From: Stentor coeruleus
Lineage: Eukaryota; Ciliophora; Heterotrichea; Heterotrichida; Stentoridae
Direction: 5' to 3'
DNA: 64,000 nucleotides
NCBI GenBank assembly: GCA_001970955.1
Contig: MPUH01000017.1
Span: forward strand, 102,243 to 166,242
The first letter of the stretch is position 1. Every line of letters starts with the position of its first letter. Made by a program: the position numbers and the translations under genes. This document shows positions 42,229-51,947 of the stretch, one piece after another. The notes under the pieces are model-generated. The model was not told the DNA's origin. It worked only from the letters and a program-made list of their open reading frames with translations, and made no database searches.

Positions 42229-42760
42229 GATAATAATATGGAGTTTTGAGTTAGGATGTTGTTTGGTATTATTAGGATATTTATATGGTATTAGATGAGA
42301 TTGTTGTATTTTAGCTGAATTCTATGCAGGATATTAATTCTTTTTAGGAGAATTTGAAGATGAGAAACTCTTATGTATAAAGGAAGTTAAAAGATTCACT
42401 TTATAAGAGATTTTAATGATAAGGACAAGAAGGACCTGATTTTTGATGGAGGCAAGCCGAAAATCACAGCAAATAGCAGAGATAAAAAATGTTATTTAGG
42501 AATTGGAATATAGGAAAAACTCTGAATGTAAATTTTATATAAAAACTCTTGACTAGAATCTGATAGAAGTTTTGCAACACCCTTAGTTTAATGAAAACCC
42601 TAGTTAACTTAAAACTACTTTAGGGGTAAAGGATTTAGTAGTAATTAAGTATTTATAACAAAAGCTTTATAATCATTCCTATATAAAATTCAGATTTTGT
42701 ATATGATTTATGTATATATTTGTTATAAGATTTTTGATTTTAAGTTTATTATGTGTGATG
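42229..42760. other. Convergent 3' region
   Basis: No gene seen. A patch around 42420-42490 has slightly higher GC and no ORF; I found no RNA signature in it. Confidence 0.4.
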
Positions 42761-45055
42761 TTAGTCTTTAAGTTTTGATTTGAGCTTCTCACATTTAGCT
42801 TTAACATCTTCACAGTCCCCAGAATCGATAATTTTCATACATTCTTCGAGGTCATTATGAATTTGTAGTAAACTTTTTTTAGATAAAACCATTAAAAAGT
42901 CAAGAATTTTACTTTTAATTTTGCTTTGAAATGCGCTTGTGAAAGCTTTACTTTTTAGCATAACTTTTAAATAAGGGAAGATTTTAGACCCAAAACGATT
43001 ATCTGTTTCGAAAAAATCAGCTTCATATGATGTTATAAGGATAAAAGTATCAAGTAAAGATTGGGTTATGGCTAAGCAATTGGAGTCTGCCATTGATTTA
43101 AGACAATGAGTAAATGCTGTGAGAAACTCATAAGATAATTCAGTTAGCCCATTAGGGATTGATACATTAGCATCTTCTTCAAATGCAAAGGCAGAATGAT
43201 CTGAATGGTCTATTTCAAAAGGAACTTTATCAATTAATTCTAATGATTTCATAAAAACCTGCAATGCCAAATGCATAACCTTCCTGTTTTCAACATCTTG
43301 TGCTTTCAAAGCTAGCATCCCTCTAACCCTTAAAACAACATTCCTAACAAAATTTCCTTTTTCCAACTTTTTCCCTCTTTTTCTAACAATTCCTTTTATT
43401 GTATCGATAACATCTAAGAAAAACTTTAAATACCCTTGTATTTTCTTGCTAGATAATCTTAAATGTTTTTCATCAAATCCTTTTAAGCATTCAATTCCAA
43501 CTTTCTCAACAGCTTCAACACAATCCCTATATTCAAAATAACATATTAAAGAATTTCCAATTTCTTCAGGTCCAAAAATCATCATCTTCATAATCAATGC
43601 CTTTTGTAAAAACCCTTCATTTTCTACAATGACCTCTTTAATTCCATTTTTTTCTGACCATATTCCTATTTCTTCAAGAAAATTATCGCATTGACTTTTT
43701 GTCTCAGCCGTATAAGCATAAAACGTATTTTCTATAGCTTCTGGTTCAGTGATTGAATTATCAAAAAGCTGTTTTTTAGTCCAAAAAACATAGAGAAATT
43801 TTATAAGCGTAGGCAAATTGCTATTAGGATCTTTGAGAAATATTATTTCATTAATAATATGCATTGAATGATCTGTATAATTATAAGAAAGGATAAAAGA
43901 TAATGTGATGAGGTTTTGCAGAATTTCAGTATCCATTTTCTTTTTTACATTTTTTATAAGTTTTAACTGTTCTTCAAGGACTAAATCATATATATCATAT
44001 TGTAAAATATATTGAATAAATGTTTCTAGTGTTTGCAATAACACAGAAGAGTTTTCAGCGTATTTAACACAACGAAGAATAGACCAATTATCAATATTTA
44101 AAGGTAAAACTAGTTGGAATATTTTCAATAAAGTTGAGTATATCGTCATTTTGTGTATAGAAAACATATAAACACAATCGTCTCCAAGATGTAAAATCAT
44201 GTTATTTATAAGAGAAAGTGTTCTGATTTTTTCTGTAGAATCTGAAATATCAGCAAGGGTTTTTATATATGTAAGAAATATATTTTTATAAGTTTCACTT
44301 GGAATTTCAATATCAGTTTCTATATGGGTTTCTGAAGATAAAGTTAAAATACACCCGAAAACTTTAGAATCTTTTGACCCTGAGATTTTTACTGAGTTTT
44401 CTATAGCTTTAAGCATATTTGTTTTATCAAATCCTTCTTTTGTTGTTGCAATTTCACATGATTCTTTGAGAATTATTCCAAAAACGTTAGAAACCTTGCT
44501 TAAAGCCATATCTTTCCATTCGTCTTTACAGTTTATAATTATATCTGAGATTTTGTTTATAACTTTTAGGCAACAATCTAAAGAGAATGTAGTACTTCCA
44601 ATTCCTTGGCAACGAAATTTTTTAACTTCTTCTACTGATATTTTGACAAGACCAGGGAAACATGCTTTTATTATATGATCATTTATGCCTTCTAAAGATT
44701 TTGATAAAATTTTCCATGCTGGTTTTCTGAATTCCCCTTCTTTTTCGATGTTTACAACAAGGGCTGAGAGTAATATGGTTAAAGTCATGTTATTTTCCTC
44801 ATCAGCTTCGTATAAACTGTGGAAAAAAGGACTGGTTATAAGGAGTTCAAGGATTTCAAAGCATTGGACTTCACAGTATTTAGATTTAGTTATAGCACAA
44901 GTCCTTACTAACACAATTTTTAATATGCTTTGCGGTATTGGTAGGTCTGTTTTTAGAACTTTTAATACGAAACTAAGGCTTTCTGACAATTCTGAACCTG
45001 TCGCGGACTTTAGTGACTCTAAAACATGAACCAAGTTTTTGTATACTACTTCCAT
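42761..45055 (-). CDS. Large alpha-helical (HEAT/ARM-like) protein
   Basis: A 764-residue protein made almost wholly of paired amphipathic helices with no low-complexity linkers, TM helices or catalytic motifs. Examples are ESLSFVLKVLKTDLPIPQSI, ILSALVVNIEKEGEF and AWKILSKSLEGINDHIIKAC. The layout suggests a HEAT/ARM solenoid, such as a TELO2-TTI-type or importin-type scaffold, but no repeat consensus is clear enough to name it. A short acidic loop (EIDHSDHSAFAFEEDAN) lies near residue 615. Start ATG at 45055; stop TAA. Confidence 0.78.
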   Translation of the reverse strand: MEVVYKNLVHVLESLKSATGSELSESLSFVLKVLKTDLPIPQSILKIVLVRTCAITKSKYCEVQCFEILELLITSPFFHSLYEADEENNMTLTILLSALVVNIEKEGEFRKPAWKILSKSLEGINDHIIKACFPGLVKISVEEVKKFRCQGIGSTTFSLDCCLKVINKISDIIINCKDEWKDMALSKVSNVFGIILKESCEIATTKEGFDKTNMLKAIENSVKISGSKDSKVFGCILTLSSETHIETDIEIPSETYKNIFLTYIKTLADISDSTEKIRTLSLINNMILHLGDDCVYMFSIHKMTIYSTLLKIFQLVLPLNIDNWSILRCVKYAENSSVLLQTLETFIQYILQYDIYDLVLEEQLKLIKNVKKKMDTEILQNLITLSFILSYNYTDHSMHIINEIIFLKDPNSNLPTLIKFLYVFWTKKQLFDNSITEPEAIENTFYAYTAETKSQCDNFLEEIGIWSEKNGIKEVIVENEGFLQKALIMKMMIFGPEEIGNSLICYFEYRDCVEAVEKVGIECLKGFDEKHLRLSSKKIQGYLKFFLDVIDTIKGIVRKRGKKLEKGNFVRNVVLRVRGMLALKAQDVENRKVMHLALQVFMKSLELIDKVPFEIDHSDHSAFAFEEDANVSIPNGLTELSYEFLTAFTHCLKSMADSNCLAITQSLLDTFILITSYEADFFETDNRFGSKIFPYLKVMLKSKAFTSAFQSKIKSKILDFLMVLSKKSLLQIHNDLEECMKIIDSGDCEDVKAKCEKLKSKLKD

Positions 45056-45124
45056 TTAGAAAAATTATATAAAATAAAAAGTAATTAACTTAAATATAAT
45101 ATTCTAAATTATTAATTAAAAGAT

Positions 45125-45300
45125 ATAGATGCTAAAGTGGGTGATAGTTAAGGTGGCATGGTTTAAACCTTGTCCGATCGAGGTTTATTTGTCCTACGAT
45201 CTCTTTCTTTGGGCAAATTCGGTATGTTAAACAACTTTTTGTCGCTGGTTATGTGACTTTTTACTTGGCTGAGGAGTTCTTTACTATTTCTTTTCTAAAG
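45125..45300 (+). ncRNA. Candidate structured non-coding RNA
   Basis: This patch is clearly more GC-rich than its surroundings and has no ORF. It contains a strong hairpin at about 45175-45201: GATCGAGG pairs with CCT-A-CGATC around a TTTATTTGT loop, with one bulged A. A palindrome GGTTTAAACC lies at about 45160, and an Sm-site-like AACTTTTTG near 45231. The GAGGTTTAT phrase recalls U4 snRNA, but the rest does not match well enough to name it. Strand is uncertain. SRP RNA or RNase P/MRP RNA are alternatives. Confidence 0.28.
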
Positions 45301-45746
45301 CTATAGATGATTTGATAGTGTTGAAATAGAAATAATATTTAATAAATTTTGTAAAAAAGTTTAAGTTTGCATGAGTTACAATGCATATTTTATACTTTTA
45401 AAAATACACGATTAAATAAAAATTCTAAAACCCCATTCCGACTCCAATTCCTAAAGTCAAGTTTTTCATTAAAAAAATTATTTTCTTTAATCAAAGCTCT
45501 AAACCATAAAAGATCTTCCAAATCCTCATCATCATCATTTAAATCCAAACCAAAACCTCACAACCCTTCAAAAAGTTCCTTTCCTAAATATCATATCAAA
45601 TCAACCATAAAAAACCCCATCTCTCCAACAACGCTTCTATTTTTATTCATCGTAAATTCTTTAAAACCTAAAATTTCCCACATACAAATTCCTCTTTCAC
45701 TTTCCTCTAAAAAAAAAAAAAAAATCTGTCTAATAAAAAAGCGCGA
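45301..45746. other. 5' flank of the MCM4 gene
   Basis: Becomes strongly A/C-rich and G-poor from about 45420 to the start codon at 45747, with an A run at 45710-45723. An apparent frame here overlaps the MCM start in another frame and is taken as chance. Confidence 0.5.
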
Positions 45747-48014
45747 ATGTCAAGCGTATCTCAAGAAAGCCAAGGTCAATCCAGACAACGTCCAAGACCA
45801 GGACAACGAAACCCTACCGATCCACCACCAGTTAACATAGGTGAAGAAGTAGTATCACGTTCAGTCCTCTGGGGTACAGACATAAATGTTGAAGAAATCC
45901 AACTAAAATTCAAAAACTTCCTTCTAAACTTCTCAGAAGAAGACTCTATGTCAGAAAACCCTCATTATATCCAATTACTAAGCGAAATCAAACAGACTGA
46001 AATTTATGTCTTGACAGTCAACTGTGATCATATTTTCCAATTCGATAAACAATTGTATCAGCAACTTATAAACTATCCTTCTGATATTATCCCATTATTC
46101 GACCTTGCAGCAAATGAACTTTTTAAACAACTTAATGGTGAAGGGATGTCTGAAGATGAATTTAAGATACAAGTTAGGACGAATAAACTTAGACATGTGA
46201 TTAGAATGAGAGAATTAGGTCCTGAAAAAATGGATATGCTTGTAGCTATTAAAGGTATTGTTATTAGATGTTCTGATATTGTTCCTGATATGAGAATTGC
46301 ATCTTTTAGATGTGCTCAATGTGGACATATTGAAAAAGTTACATTGGAAAGAGGTAAAGTTGAAGAACCTAATTCATGTGCAAAATGTTTGACTAAGTAT
46401 TCATTTGAACTTATGCATAATTACTCATTATTTTCAGATAAACAACATATTAAACTTCAGGAAACTCCAGAAAATATCCCTGAAGGTGAAGTACCTCATA
46501 CTGTGCATATTTGTTGTTATGATGATTTAGTTGATCAGGTACGACCAGGGGATAGGATTGAAGTTACAGGGATTTTTAGAGCTTGCCCAATGAGAGTATC
46601 AAGAAACAGAAGGACATTAAAGTCGATTTACAGCACATATATTGATGTTGTATGCTATGAAAAAGTTCACAAACAGAGTTTTAATCATGAAGAAGAAGTC
46701 TTAGAAATAACCGAAGAGGTCCAAGATAAAATTTTTGCTATATCCCAACGACCAGATCTTTATCAATTATTAGTAAAAAGCTTTGCACCAAGTATCTGGG
46801 AACAAGATGATATCAAAAAAGGTCTTCTTTGTCAGTTATTCGGTGGAAACAACAAAACTTTTACTGAAGCTGGTCGGGGAAGATTTAGAGGTGAACTAAA
46901 TATCCTCCTTGTTGGTGATCCATCAACAGCTAAATCTCAATTACTTCAATATGTTCATAAACTTAGTAGTAGAGGAATTTACACTTCAGGTAAAGGTAGT
47001 TCTGCAGTAGGCTTAACAGTTTATGTTAAAAGAGATCCAGAAACTAAAGAAATTATATTAGAAAGTGGAGCACTTGTACTTAGTGATAGAGGAATTTGTT
47101 GTATTGATGAATTTGATAAGATGGATGATAGTACTAGGGCTATGTTACATGAAGCTATGGAACAACAAACTATTTCTGTAGCTAAAGCTGGGATTATTTG
47201 CCAATTAAATGCTAGAACGGCTATATTAGCTGCTGCTAATCCTAAGCAAAGTAGGTATAATCCGAAGATGTCGGTTGTTGAGAATATTGAATTACCACCA
47301 ACGCTTTTGTCGAGATTTGATTTGATTTATTTGATACTAGATAAGACTAATGAGGTTAATGATAAGAGACTGGCTGCACATATACTTGCTTTGTATGGGG
47401 ATCAGAGAATTGAGAGATTTGATGAGGAAATTATACCTAGGGAACTTTTGGCCACGTATATTTCTTATTCAAGGCGCAACTGTAAACCTGTCTTAACCGA
47501 CGATGCAAGTTCAGCACTTACCCGAGCATATGTTGAAATGAGGCGAATTGGTAACTCAAGTAAAACTATAACAGCAACCCCAAGACAATTAGAAAGCATT
47601 ATAAGATTATCTGAAGCTTTAGCAAAAATGAGATTATCAGGAAGTGTTGAAAGAAGTGATGTTGAAGAAGCAATACGATTAATGAAAGTAGCAACACAGC
47701 AAGCGGCAACTGATCCAAAGACAGGGCAAATTGATATGGATCTTTTACAGACTGGTATAACTGCAACAACTAGAGTTAAAGTTCAAGAAACAGCAGGTTT
47801 TATAAGGACAGTGCTTGGAGAACATAAAGAAAATGCTAAGAAAGGGATAAGAGCAAGGACAGTTTTTGAAGAAGTTAAGAAGAAATCGGAGACTCTTGGA
47901 ATCACTTGTACTGAAGTTGAGTTTTATGAAGCTTTGAAAATACTTGAAGATGATGGACTGATTTCAACTAGTGGTAAAAGAAACCCGATAATAAGATTGA
48001 TTAGTTTTTCTTAG
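45747..48014 (+). CDS. MCM4: MCM4-like DNA replication helicase subunit
   Basis: A 755-residue protein. A disordered Gln/Arg/Pro-rich N-terminus is followed by SVLWGTDINVEE, typical of MCM4. The OB region carries a C4 zinc finger (CAQC at about 189-192 and CAKC at about 211-214). The AAA+ core has Walker A GDPSTAKSQ (about 390-398), Walker B CIDEFDKM (about 451) and arginine finger SRFD (about 520). The lid shows TPRQLESIIRLSEALAKMRL. A C-terminal winged helix follows. It is one of six subunits of the MCM2-7 ring that unwinds replication origins. MCM4 is shorter than in animals because the phospho-regulated N-terminus is reduced. Start ATG at 45747; stop TAG. Confidence 0.92.
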   Translation: MSSVSQESQGQSRQRPRPGQRNPTDPPPVNIGEEVVSRSVLWGTDINVEEIQLKFKNFLLNFSEEDSMSENPHYIQLLSEIKQTEIYVLTVNCDHIFQFDKQLYQQLINYPSDIIPLFDLAANELFKQLNGEGMSEDEFKIQVRTNKLRHVIRMRELGPEKMDMLVAIKGIVIRCSDIVPDMRIASFRCAQCGHIEKVTLERGKVEEPNSCAKCLTKYSFELMHNYSLFSDKQHIKLQETPENIPEGEVPHTVHICCYDDLVDQVRPGDRIEVTGIFRACPMRVSRNRRTLKSIYSTYIDVVCYEKVHKQSFNHEEEVLEITEEVQDKIFAISQRPDLYQLLVKSFAPSIWEQDDIKKGLLCQLFGGNNKTFTEAGRGRFRGELNILLVGDPSTAKSQLLQYVHKLSSRGIYTSGKGSSAVGLTVYVKRDPETKEIILESGALVLSDRGICCIDEFDKMDDSTRAMLHEAMEQQTISVAKAGIICQLNARTAILAAANPKQSRYNPKMSVVENIELPPTLLSRFDLIYLILDKTNEVNDKRLAAHILALYGDQRIERFDEEIIPRELLATYISYSRRNCKPVLTDDASSALTRAYVEMRRIGNSSKTITATPRQLESIIRLSEALAKMRLSGSVERSDVEEAIRLMKVATQQAATDPKTGQIDMDLLQTGITATTRVKVQETAGFIRTVLGEHKENAKKGIRARTVFEEVKKKSETLGITCTEVEFYEALKILEDDGLISTSGKRNPIIRLISFS

Positions 48015-48194
48015 GGTAATTTTAAGATTTTATAGTAGAGTTTAGGAGTTAGGTTTTTATAAGAGTCTTAGGATATCATTCATATTATGAGTTAATTTGC
48101 TTATATTTACATATTAAAAAGCCGCACTTTCCAAATTCCCCTTGTATTATCATAAAAAAAACTATTTTACGCTTTAAACCCTTCCCTACAATCT

Positions 48195-48770
48195 TTACTT
48201 AGCCAAAAACCTAGCTGATTCCTCCACCAGCTCATAAAAAAAACTAACTGACCCTAAAACTAAAGATAAAATTCCACTAAAACCAACCCAAACCGCAATA
48301 CCAAAATTCCCTTCACCTAAAACCCTAAATCCTGCAACTACATTCCAAACACACAAACATACAGCCCAAGACTTCCAAGAATTAACTCTAACAGCTCTGC
48401 CAACCAAAAATCTTGCATCATCTAAAGTCTGATAAAAACCTCTCCAACTATGTTGAACATTATATAAAGCTACATCCTTACCCATTTCCTCAGCAAAAAT
48501 CATCGACACTTTCCTCCCACAATGACATATTTCCCCTGTCCAACAATCTTCTTAATATCTCTTACCACAATAATAATGTCCACAAATAGTCTCAAAGCTA
48601 ATCCTACAAGTTTCTCCACAGGCTTTACAAAAACCCTTCGGACTGTTCTTTGAAAAAACTTTACCCAAAGCCAAAATCACGATAAAAGTGATAAAAGGCC
48701 CTAAGAAATTAGCATCAAACATATTTAGTACCAATCCAAGTCCTTTAAAACCTAAAAAAACTCTAAACAT
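48195..48770 (-). CDS. Membrane protein with RING-type zinc finger, one 15-nt intron
   Basis: The coding sequence is complement(join(48195..48550,48566..48770)), 186 residues. A TM helix near 25-45 (FITFIVILALG) is followed by a Cys/His cluster: CKAC, C (ETCRI), CGHYYC, then across the splice junction EDCWTG and ICHC. This is RING-like spacing with CGHYYCEDCW at its core. Two more hydrophobic segments follow (SWAVCLCVWNVVAGF and IAVWVGFSGILSLVLG). It is likely a membrane-bound ubiquitin ligase; that is family inference. Removing the intron is essential to complete the finger. The frame extends upstream to 48893, but that part overlaps the divergent gene, so the ATG at 48770 is used. Confidence 0.78.
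48551..48565 (-). other. 15-nt intron inside the RING finger
   Basis: Sense GTAAGAGATATTAAG, phase 1, A at position 10, the only one of the set ending AAG. Retention truncates the protein within the finger. Confidence 0.8.
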
Positions 48771-48796
48771 AATAATAGAATAAAGGGTAGATATAA
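48771..48796. promoter_or_regulatory. 26-nt gap between divergent start codons
   Basis: AT/purine-rich spacer separating the RING gene ATG (48770, minus) from the MFS gene ATG (48797, plus). Confidence 0.6.
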
Positions 48797-50509
48797 ATGG
48801 CCACAAAATTAGCCTTGCAAGAGCTCTTGAATCAAGTAGGCGAAGTGATAACCTATAAAGAAACCACTTTGAAAGAATTGAACCACCATTCATACTCTTT
48901 CTTTAGAAAAATCATCTTATACGAAGAAAGAAACCTTAAAGAAGAATCCGACGACCTTGAAGCCCTTAAAGCTAGCATTCACAATTTTTACAAGATCATG
49001 AACATACGTATTCCAGAGACTATAGGCAAACTAAACAGTGACCGAGAGATTTCTTCTGAGTCAAAGGCTAACCACAAAAGCATGATTTTAAGCACAAAAG
49101 GTGTCAATGAGCTTTTAGGTCTTATAGAGTCTATAGTAGTAGAATTGACTAGATGTGAATCTTATCAAACCTCAGCTAATGCGAAAACTGAGATAAAAGC
49201 TTGGGTTGAAAGTCTTAAGTCCTTAGCTGAAGATACCAGAGCTTTTATATCCATGTTACAAAAAGGTGTTGATGAGTTACCTCCAGCAGCTTTATATACA
49301 GTAGAAGGTCATTTGATAGGTGTTGCATTGATTATGGTTTATTCTTTCACCGTCGCTTTTAATGTTAGTTTTATAAGATTGTCTCAACCAGCTTATGAAA
49401 AAGAAATAGGTGTTAATAAAGAGTATGATTATTACACAGACCTACTTCTACCACTTTTAGGAATCCCGGGGTATATACTTATGCATTATATTAGCACAAG
49501 GTTGACAATGAAAACTTCTTTTATGGTCTCACTTATTCTTTTAATTGTTGGCAATGCTTTGTACTACCTTGCTTTAGACTGGAACGACTCTAATTTCTAC
49601 CTTATTGGTAAAGGAATTATTGTTTCAAGATTACCTATGTATGGAGTCAAACAGTATATTGGTTTTAATACCCCTTTAGCTGATCGTGTTAAGTTATCAA
49701 CTTGTTCAGTAGCTTCAATGTTCTTAGGGTATTCCCTTGGATATTTCATGTCTTTAACTTCTCAAGACTATAGTGGTAACTTTATTACTTTTACAACAAC
49801 TGGTATGAATATTGGGGGTTTGTTTATTGGAAGCTTCTGGGTTATTATCACATGTTTTTGCAGTGTTCTTTTTGTCAATCCTGAAAAAAACTATAGACTT
49901 AAAAGTGGACATGATAAACTTTATATACAATTCTTGACTATTTTGTCTTATACTTTACCTTTTGTTGTTATGCAAACTTTTGTAAGCAACCATGCTAGGC
50001 CGAATTTTGTCCATGATTGGAATGAACTCAAATTCTTCACTTTTTTGGCTGTGTTTTGCCTTATGGCTGTCCCTGTGCATATGTTTGTGTATATTTCTTC
50101 TTATTTTACAACAGATAGGACTTTAATTGCCGCTTCTAAGCTTATGATGCTTATTGGAGGATTGTTGTTGTTGGTTGAAAAATTCCAGAAGAATAGTCAG
50201 GAGTTTTGGTATGTGACATCGTGCATTACTATTATTATTGGTGTGAATATTGGTGTTGCTGTGAGTTTGCCTATGCTTTCGGGGAATATTAGGAATCATA
50301 GAGTTGGTTTATTTGCAGGGATTTTAGAAGTGTCTGGGATTGTGTTTGGCAATTATCTTGTTATGGAAAGAGGGGAAGATATTATTTACTTCCAAATTGG
50401 AGTATTCGTTCTTGTTCTGATAACATTCATTATCGACACTCTAAAATACAACGAGTTCAACTTCCTCAATAGCCAAACCATTGAAGAGCCAAGCAAAAAA
50501 AACAATTAA
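48797..50509 (+). CDS. MFS transporter with N-terminal helical domain
   Basis: A 570-residue protein. The first 160 residues are soluble and helical, reminiscent in position of the SPX domain of SPX-MFS vacuolar phosphate transporters but without motifs I can confirm. About eleven or twelve TM helices follow from residue 172, in two halves split by a hydrophilic loop (VNPEKNYRLKSGHDKL). Substrate is not deducible. The SPX-MFS idea is a testable alternative, not a claim. Start ATG at 48797 is fixed by the divergent neighbour 26 nt away; stop TAA. Confidence 0.8.
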   Translation: MATKLALQELLNQVGEVITYKETTLKELNHHSYSFFRKIILYEERNLKEESDDLEALKASIHNFYKIMNIRIPETIGKLNSDREISSESKANHKSMILSTKGVNELLGLIESIVVELTRCESYQTSANAKTEIKAWVESLKSLAEDTRAFISMLQKGVDELPPAALYTVEGHLIGVALIMVYSFTVAFNVSFIRLSQPAYEKEIGVNKEYDYYTDLLLPLLGIPGYILMHYISTRLTMKTSFMVSLILLIVGNALYYLALDWNDSNFYLIGKGIIVSRLPMYGVKQYIGFNTPLADRVKLSTCSVASMFLGYSLGYFMSLTSQDYSGNFITFTTTGMNIGGLFIGSFWVIITCFCSVLFVNPEKNYRLKSGHDKLYIQFLTILSYTLPFVVMQTFVSNHARPNFVHDWNELKFFTFLAVFCLMAVPVHMFVYISSYFTTDRTLIAASKLMMLIGGLLLLVEKFQKNSQEFWYVTSCITIIIGVNIGVAVSLPMLSGNIRNHRVGLFAGILEVSGIVFGNYLVMERGEDIIYFQIGVFVLVLITFIIDTLKYNEFNFLNSQTIEEPSKKNN

Positions 50510-50601
50510 ATAGGTTAGTTTATAAGGCTTTCTAAATTTCTAGACTCTGTCGAATATTCTAAAGGGGACCGGATTCCATTTTTCAATAGAAATATCTAGA
50601 A

Positions 50602-51072
50602 ATGATTTCTGGAATGGAACTTGATCTACAACAAGAGCTGCAAAATCATGATACTCTAAGCGAAAAACAATGGGAAATGGACTTAGATGAGGCTTTTCAA
50701 GAAGACAAAACCCTGGCGTCATTTCCAAAAATATGGATTTCTAATAAAAAAATATCTGAAAATAAAGAAACAACGCCAAGTCTAGAAATTGTCCTTAGCC
50801 CAGATCTTTTACATAGATATTATTCTTATATTTTATATAATACATCAAGACTATTTCCTATGAATTCTTCATCTTCTCAGAAAAAAAATCTACTGATGCT
50901 AGAAGCCCCAAAAATAGATGAGCCAAACTGGCAAAACGAGCCTTTTTATACAAGTTTGAAGGATTATCCATCAGAATTAAGCTTTTTACCTATGAAAAGA
51001 CAAAGCAAGAGTTGTTCTTATCCAAAAAAATTCCAAAAGCTTTCTTATTATAATGATATATACTCTTTTTAA
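50602..51072 (+). CDS. Small acidic/basic protein of unknown function upstream of the HSF
   Basis: A 156-residue ORF, acidic at the N-terminus (QWEMDLDEAFQED) and basic at the end (MKRQSKSCSYPKKFQKLSY), with no TM helix or known domain. The real start could be the ATG at 50602 or Met5. It stops 5 nt before the HSF start codon. It may be an independent gene, a long upstream ORF on the HSF mRNA, or a regulatory leader peptide; sequence alone cannot decide. Confidence 0.55.
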   Translation: MISGMELDLQQELQNHDTLSEKQWEMDLDEAFQEDKTLASFPKIWISNKKISENKETTPSLEIVLSPDLLHRYYSYILYNTSRLFPMNSSSSQKKNLLMLEAPKIDEPNWQNEPFYTSLKDYPSELSFLPMKRQSKSCSYPKKFQKLSYYNDIYSF

Positions 51073-51077
51073 TAAAT

Positions 51078-51947
51078 ATGAAAAAAAAAGTTAATCTATC
51101 AGTGCCGACAAGTTTTTTACAAAAGACTTTTGATATGCTAAGTGAAGAAAGTTTGAACAATATTGTTTCTTGGAATGCTGAAGGTACAGAGTTTATTATT
51201 TATAATACTAATGAGTTTAGTGAAAAAGTTCTACCTTTGTACTTCAAACATAGTAATTTCGCTAGTTTTATAAGACAATTGAATATGTATGACTTTCATA
51301 AACTCAGATCTGGAGGCCAGGAACATATTTACAAGCATCAACTTTTCATGAAAGACAGACCCGACTTACTTAAAGACATCCATCGTAAAACATCTGAATC
51401 CAGCTGGCCAGTAGTCGCTCGCAACAATTTCAATAAGCCAGAAATAACCCCAGTAATAAAAAAGCTTGTCCAAATGCATCAAACCAACATAAATTATCAA
51501 AACCAAATCACAAACTTAGAAGATAAAGTTACAGATCTAACCAAGCAAAACAAGTTTCTTGCAGACCAACTATGGGAAAACAAAGACCGAATGAAAAACA
51601 TAGAAAAAGCGTTAATATTTTTTGCCAGTTACATGAAAGGTAATGGTGAAGGAGATCGTTTTTCAGGTCAAATTTCAGCTTTTGATAGCATTTTGTCTAT
51701 TACTGATATTCCTGAAGAAGCTCCAACAAAAAGAGTTAAAATTGATGAACCTGAAAGCTTTCCCCAGAGCCCTTTGAACTTTTCTGGATTTGAAGAAGAC
51801 TTTCAGTTATCGCCCAGGGACAAAATTGACTTGAATGCTTATGATATTTCTGAGACTCCAAGTGGGAATTTCGACATACATTTAAATGATAGCCATTCAG
51901 AAGCTTCAGTGGATATTGATAAAGTGGATTTTTTACTTGACTCATAG
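51078..51947 (+). CDS. Heat-shock-factor family transcription factor
   Basis: A 289-residue protein. The HSF DNA-binding domain occupies about 1-105: FLQKTFDMLSEESLNNIVSW, then LPLYFKHSNFASFIRQLNMY (recognition helix) and FHKLRSGGQEHIYKHQLF. A heptad-rich trimerisation helix follows (QNQITNLEDKVTDLTKQNKF, about 140-175), then an acidic C-terminal region with Ser/Pro/Asp clusters. HSFs activate genes by binding nGAAn arrays. No nuclear signal beyond KRVKIDEP near 215 is obvious. The start is fixed by the domain beginning at residue 7; its leader overlaps the preceding ORF. Confidence 0.92.
   Translation: MKKKVNLSVPTSFLQKTFDMLSEESLNNIVSWNAEGTEFIIYNTNEFSEKVLPLYFKHSNFASFIRQLNMYDFHKLRSGGQEHIYKHQLFMKDRPDLLKDIHRKTSESSWPVVARNNFNKPEITPVIKKLVQMHQTNINYQNQITNLEDKVTDLTKQNKFLADQLWENKDRMKNIEKALIFFASYMKGNGEGDRFSGQISAFDSILSITDIPEEAPTKRVKIDEPESFPQSPLNFSGFEEDFQLSPRDKIDLNAYDISETPSGNFDIHLNDSHSEASVDIDKVDFLLDS

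Noticed and set aside
45367-45840. 157-codon plus-strand frame before and across the MCM4 start
   Set aside because: Low-complexity Lys/Ser/Pro product of the A/C-rich leader; overlaps MCM4 in another frame.
47560-47574. GTAAAACTATAACAG, a 15-nt GT-AG unit inside MCM4
   Set aside because: It encodes conserved MCM residues ahead of TPRQLESIIRL and lacks A at position 10, so it is coding sequence.
48771-48893. Upstream extension of the RING gene frame to 48893
   Set aside because: It overlaps the MFS gene's 5' coding region and is that gene's antisense.
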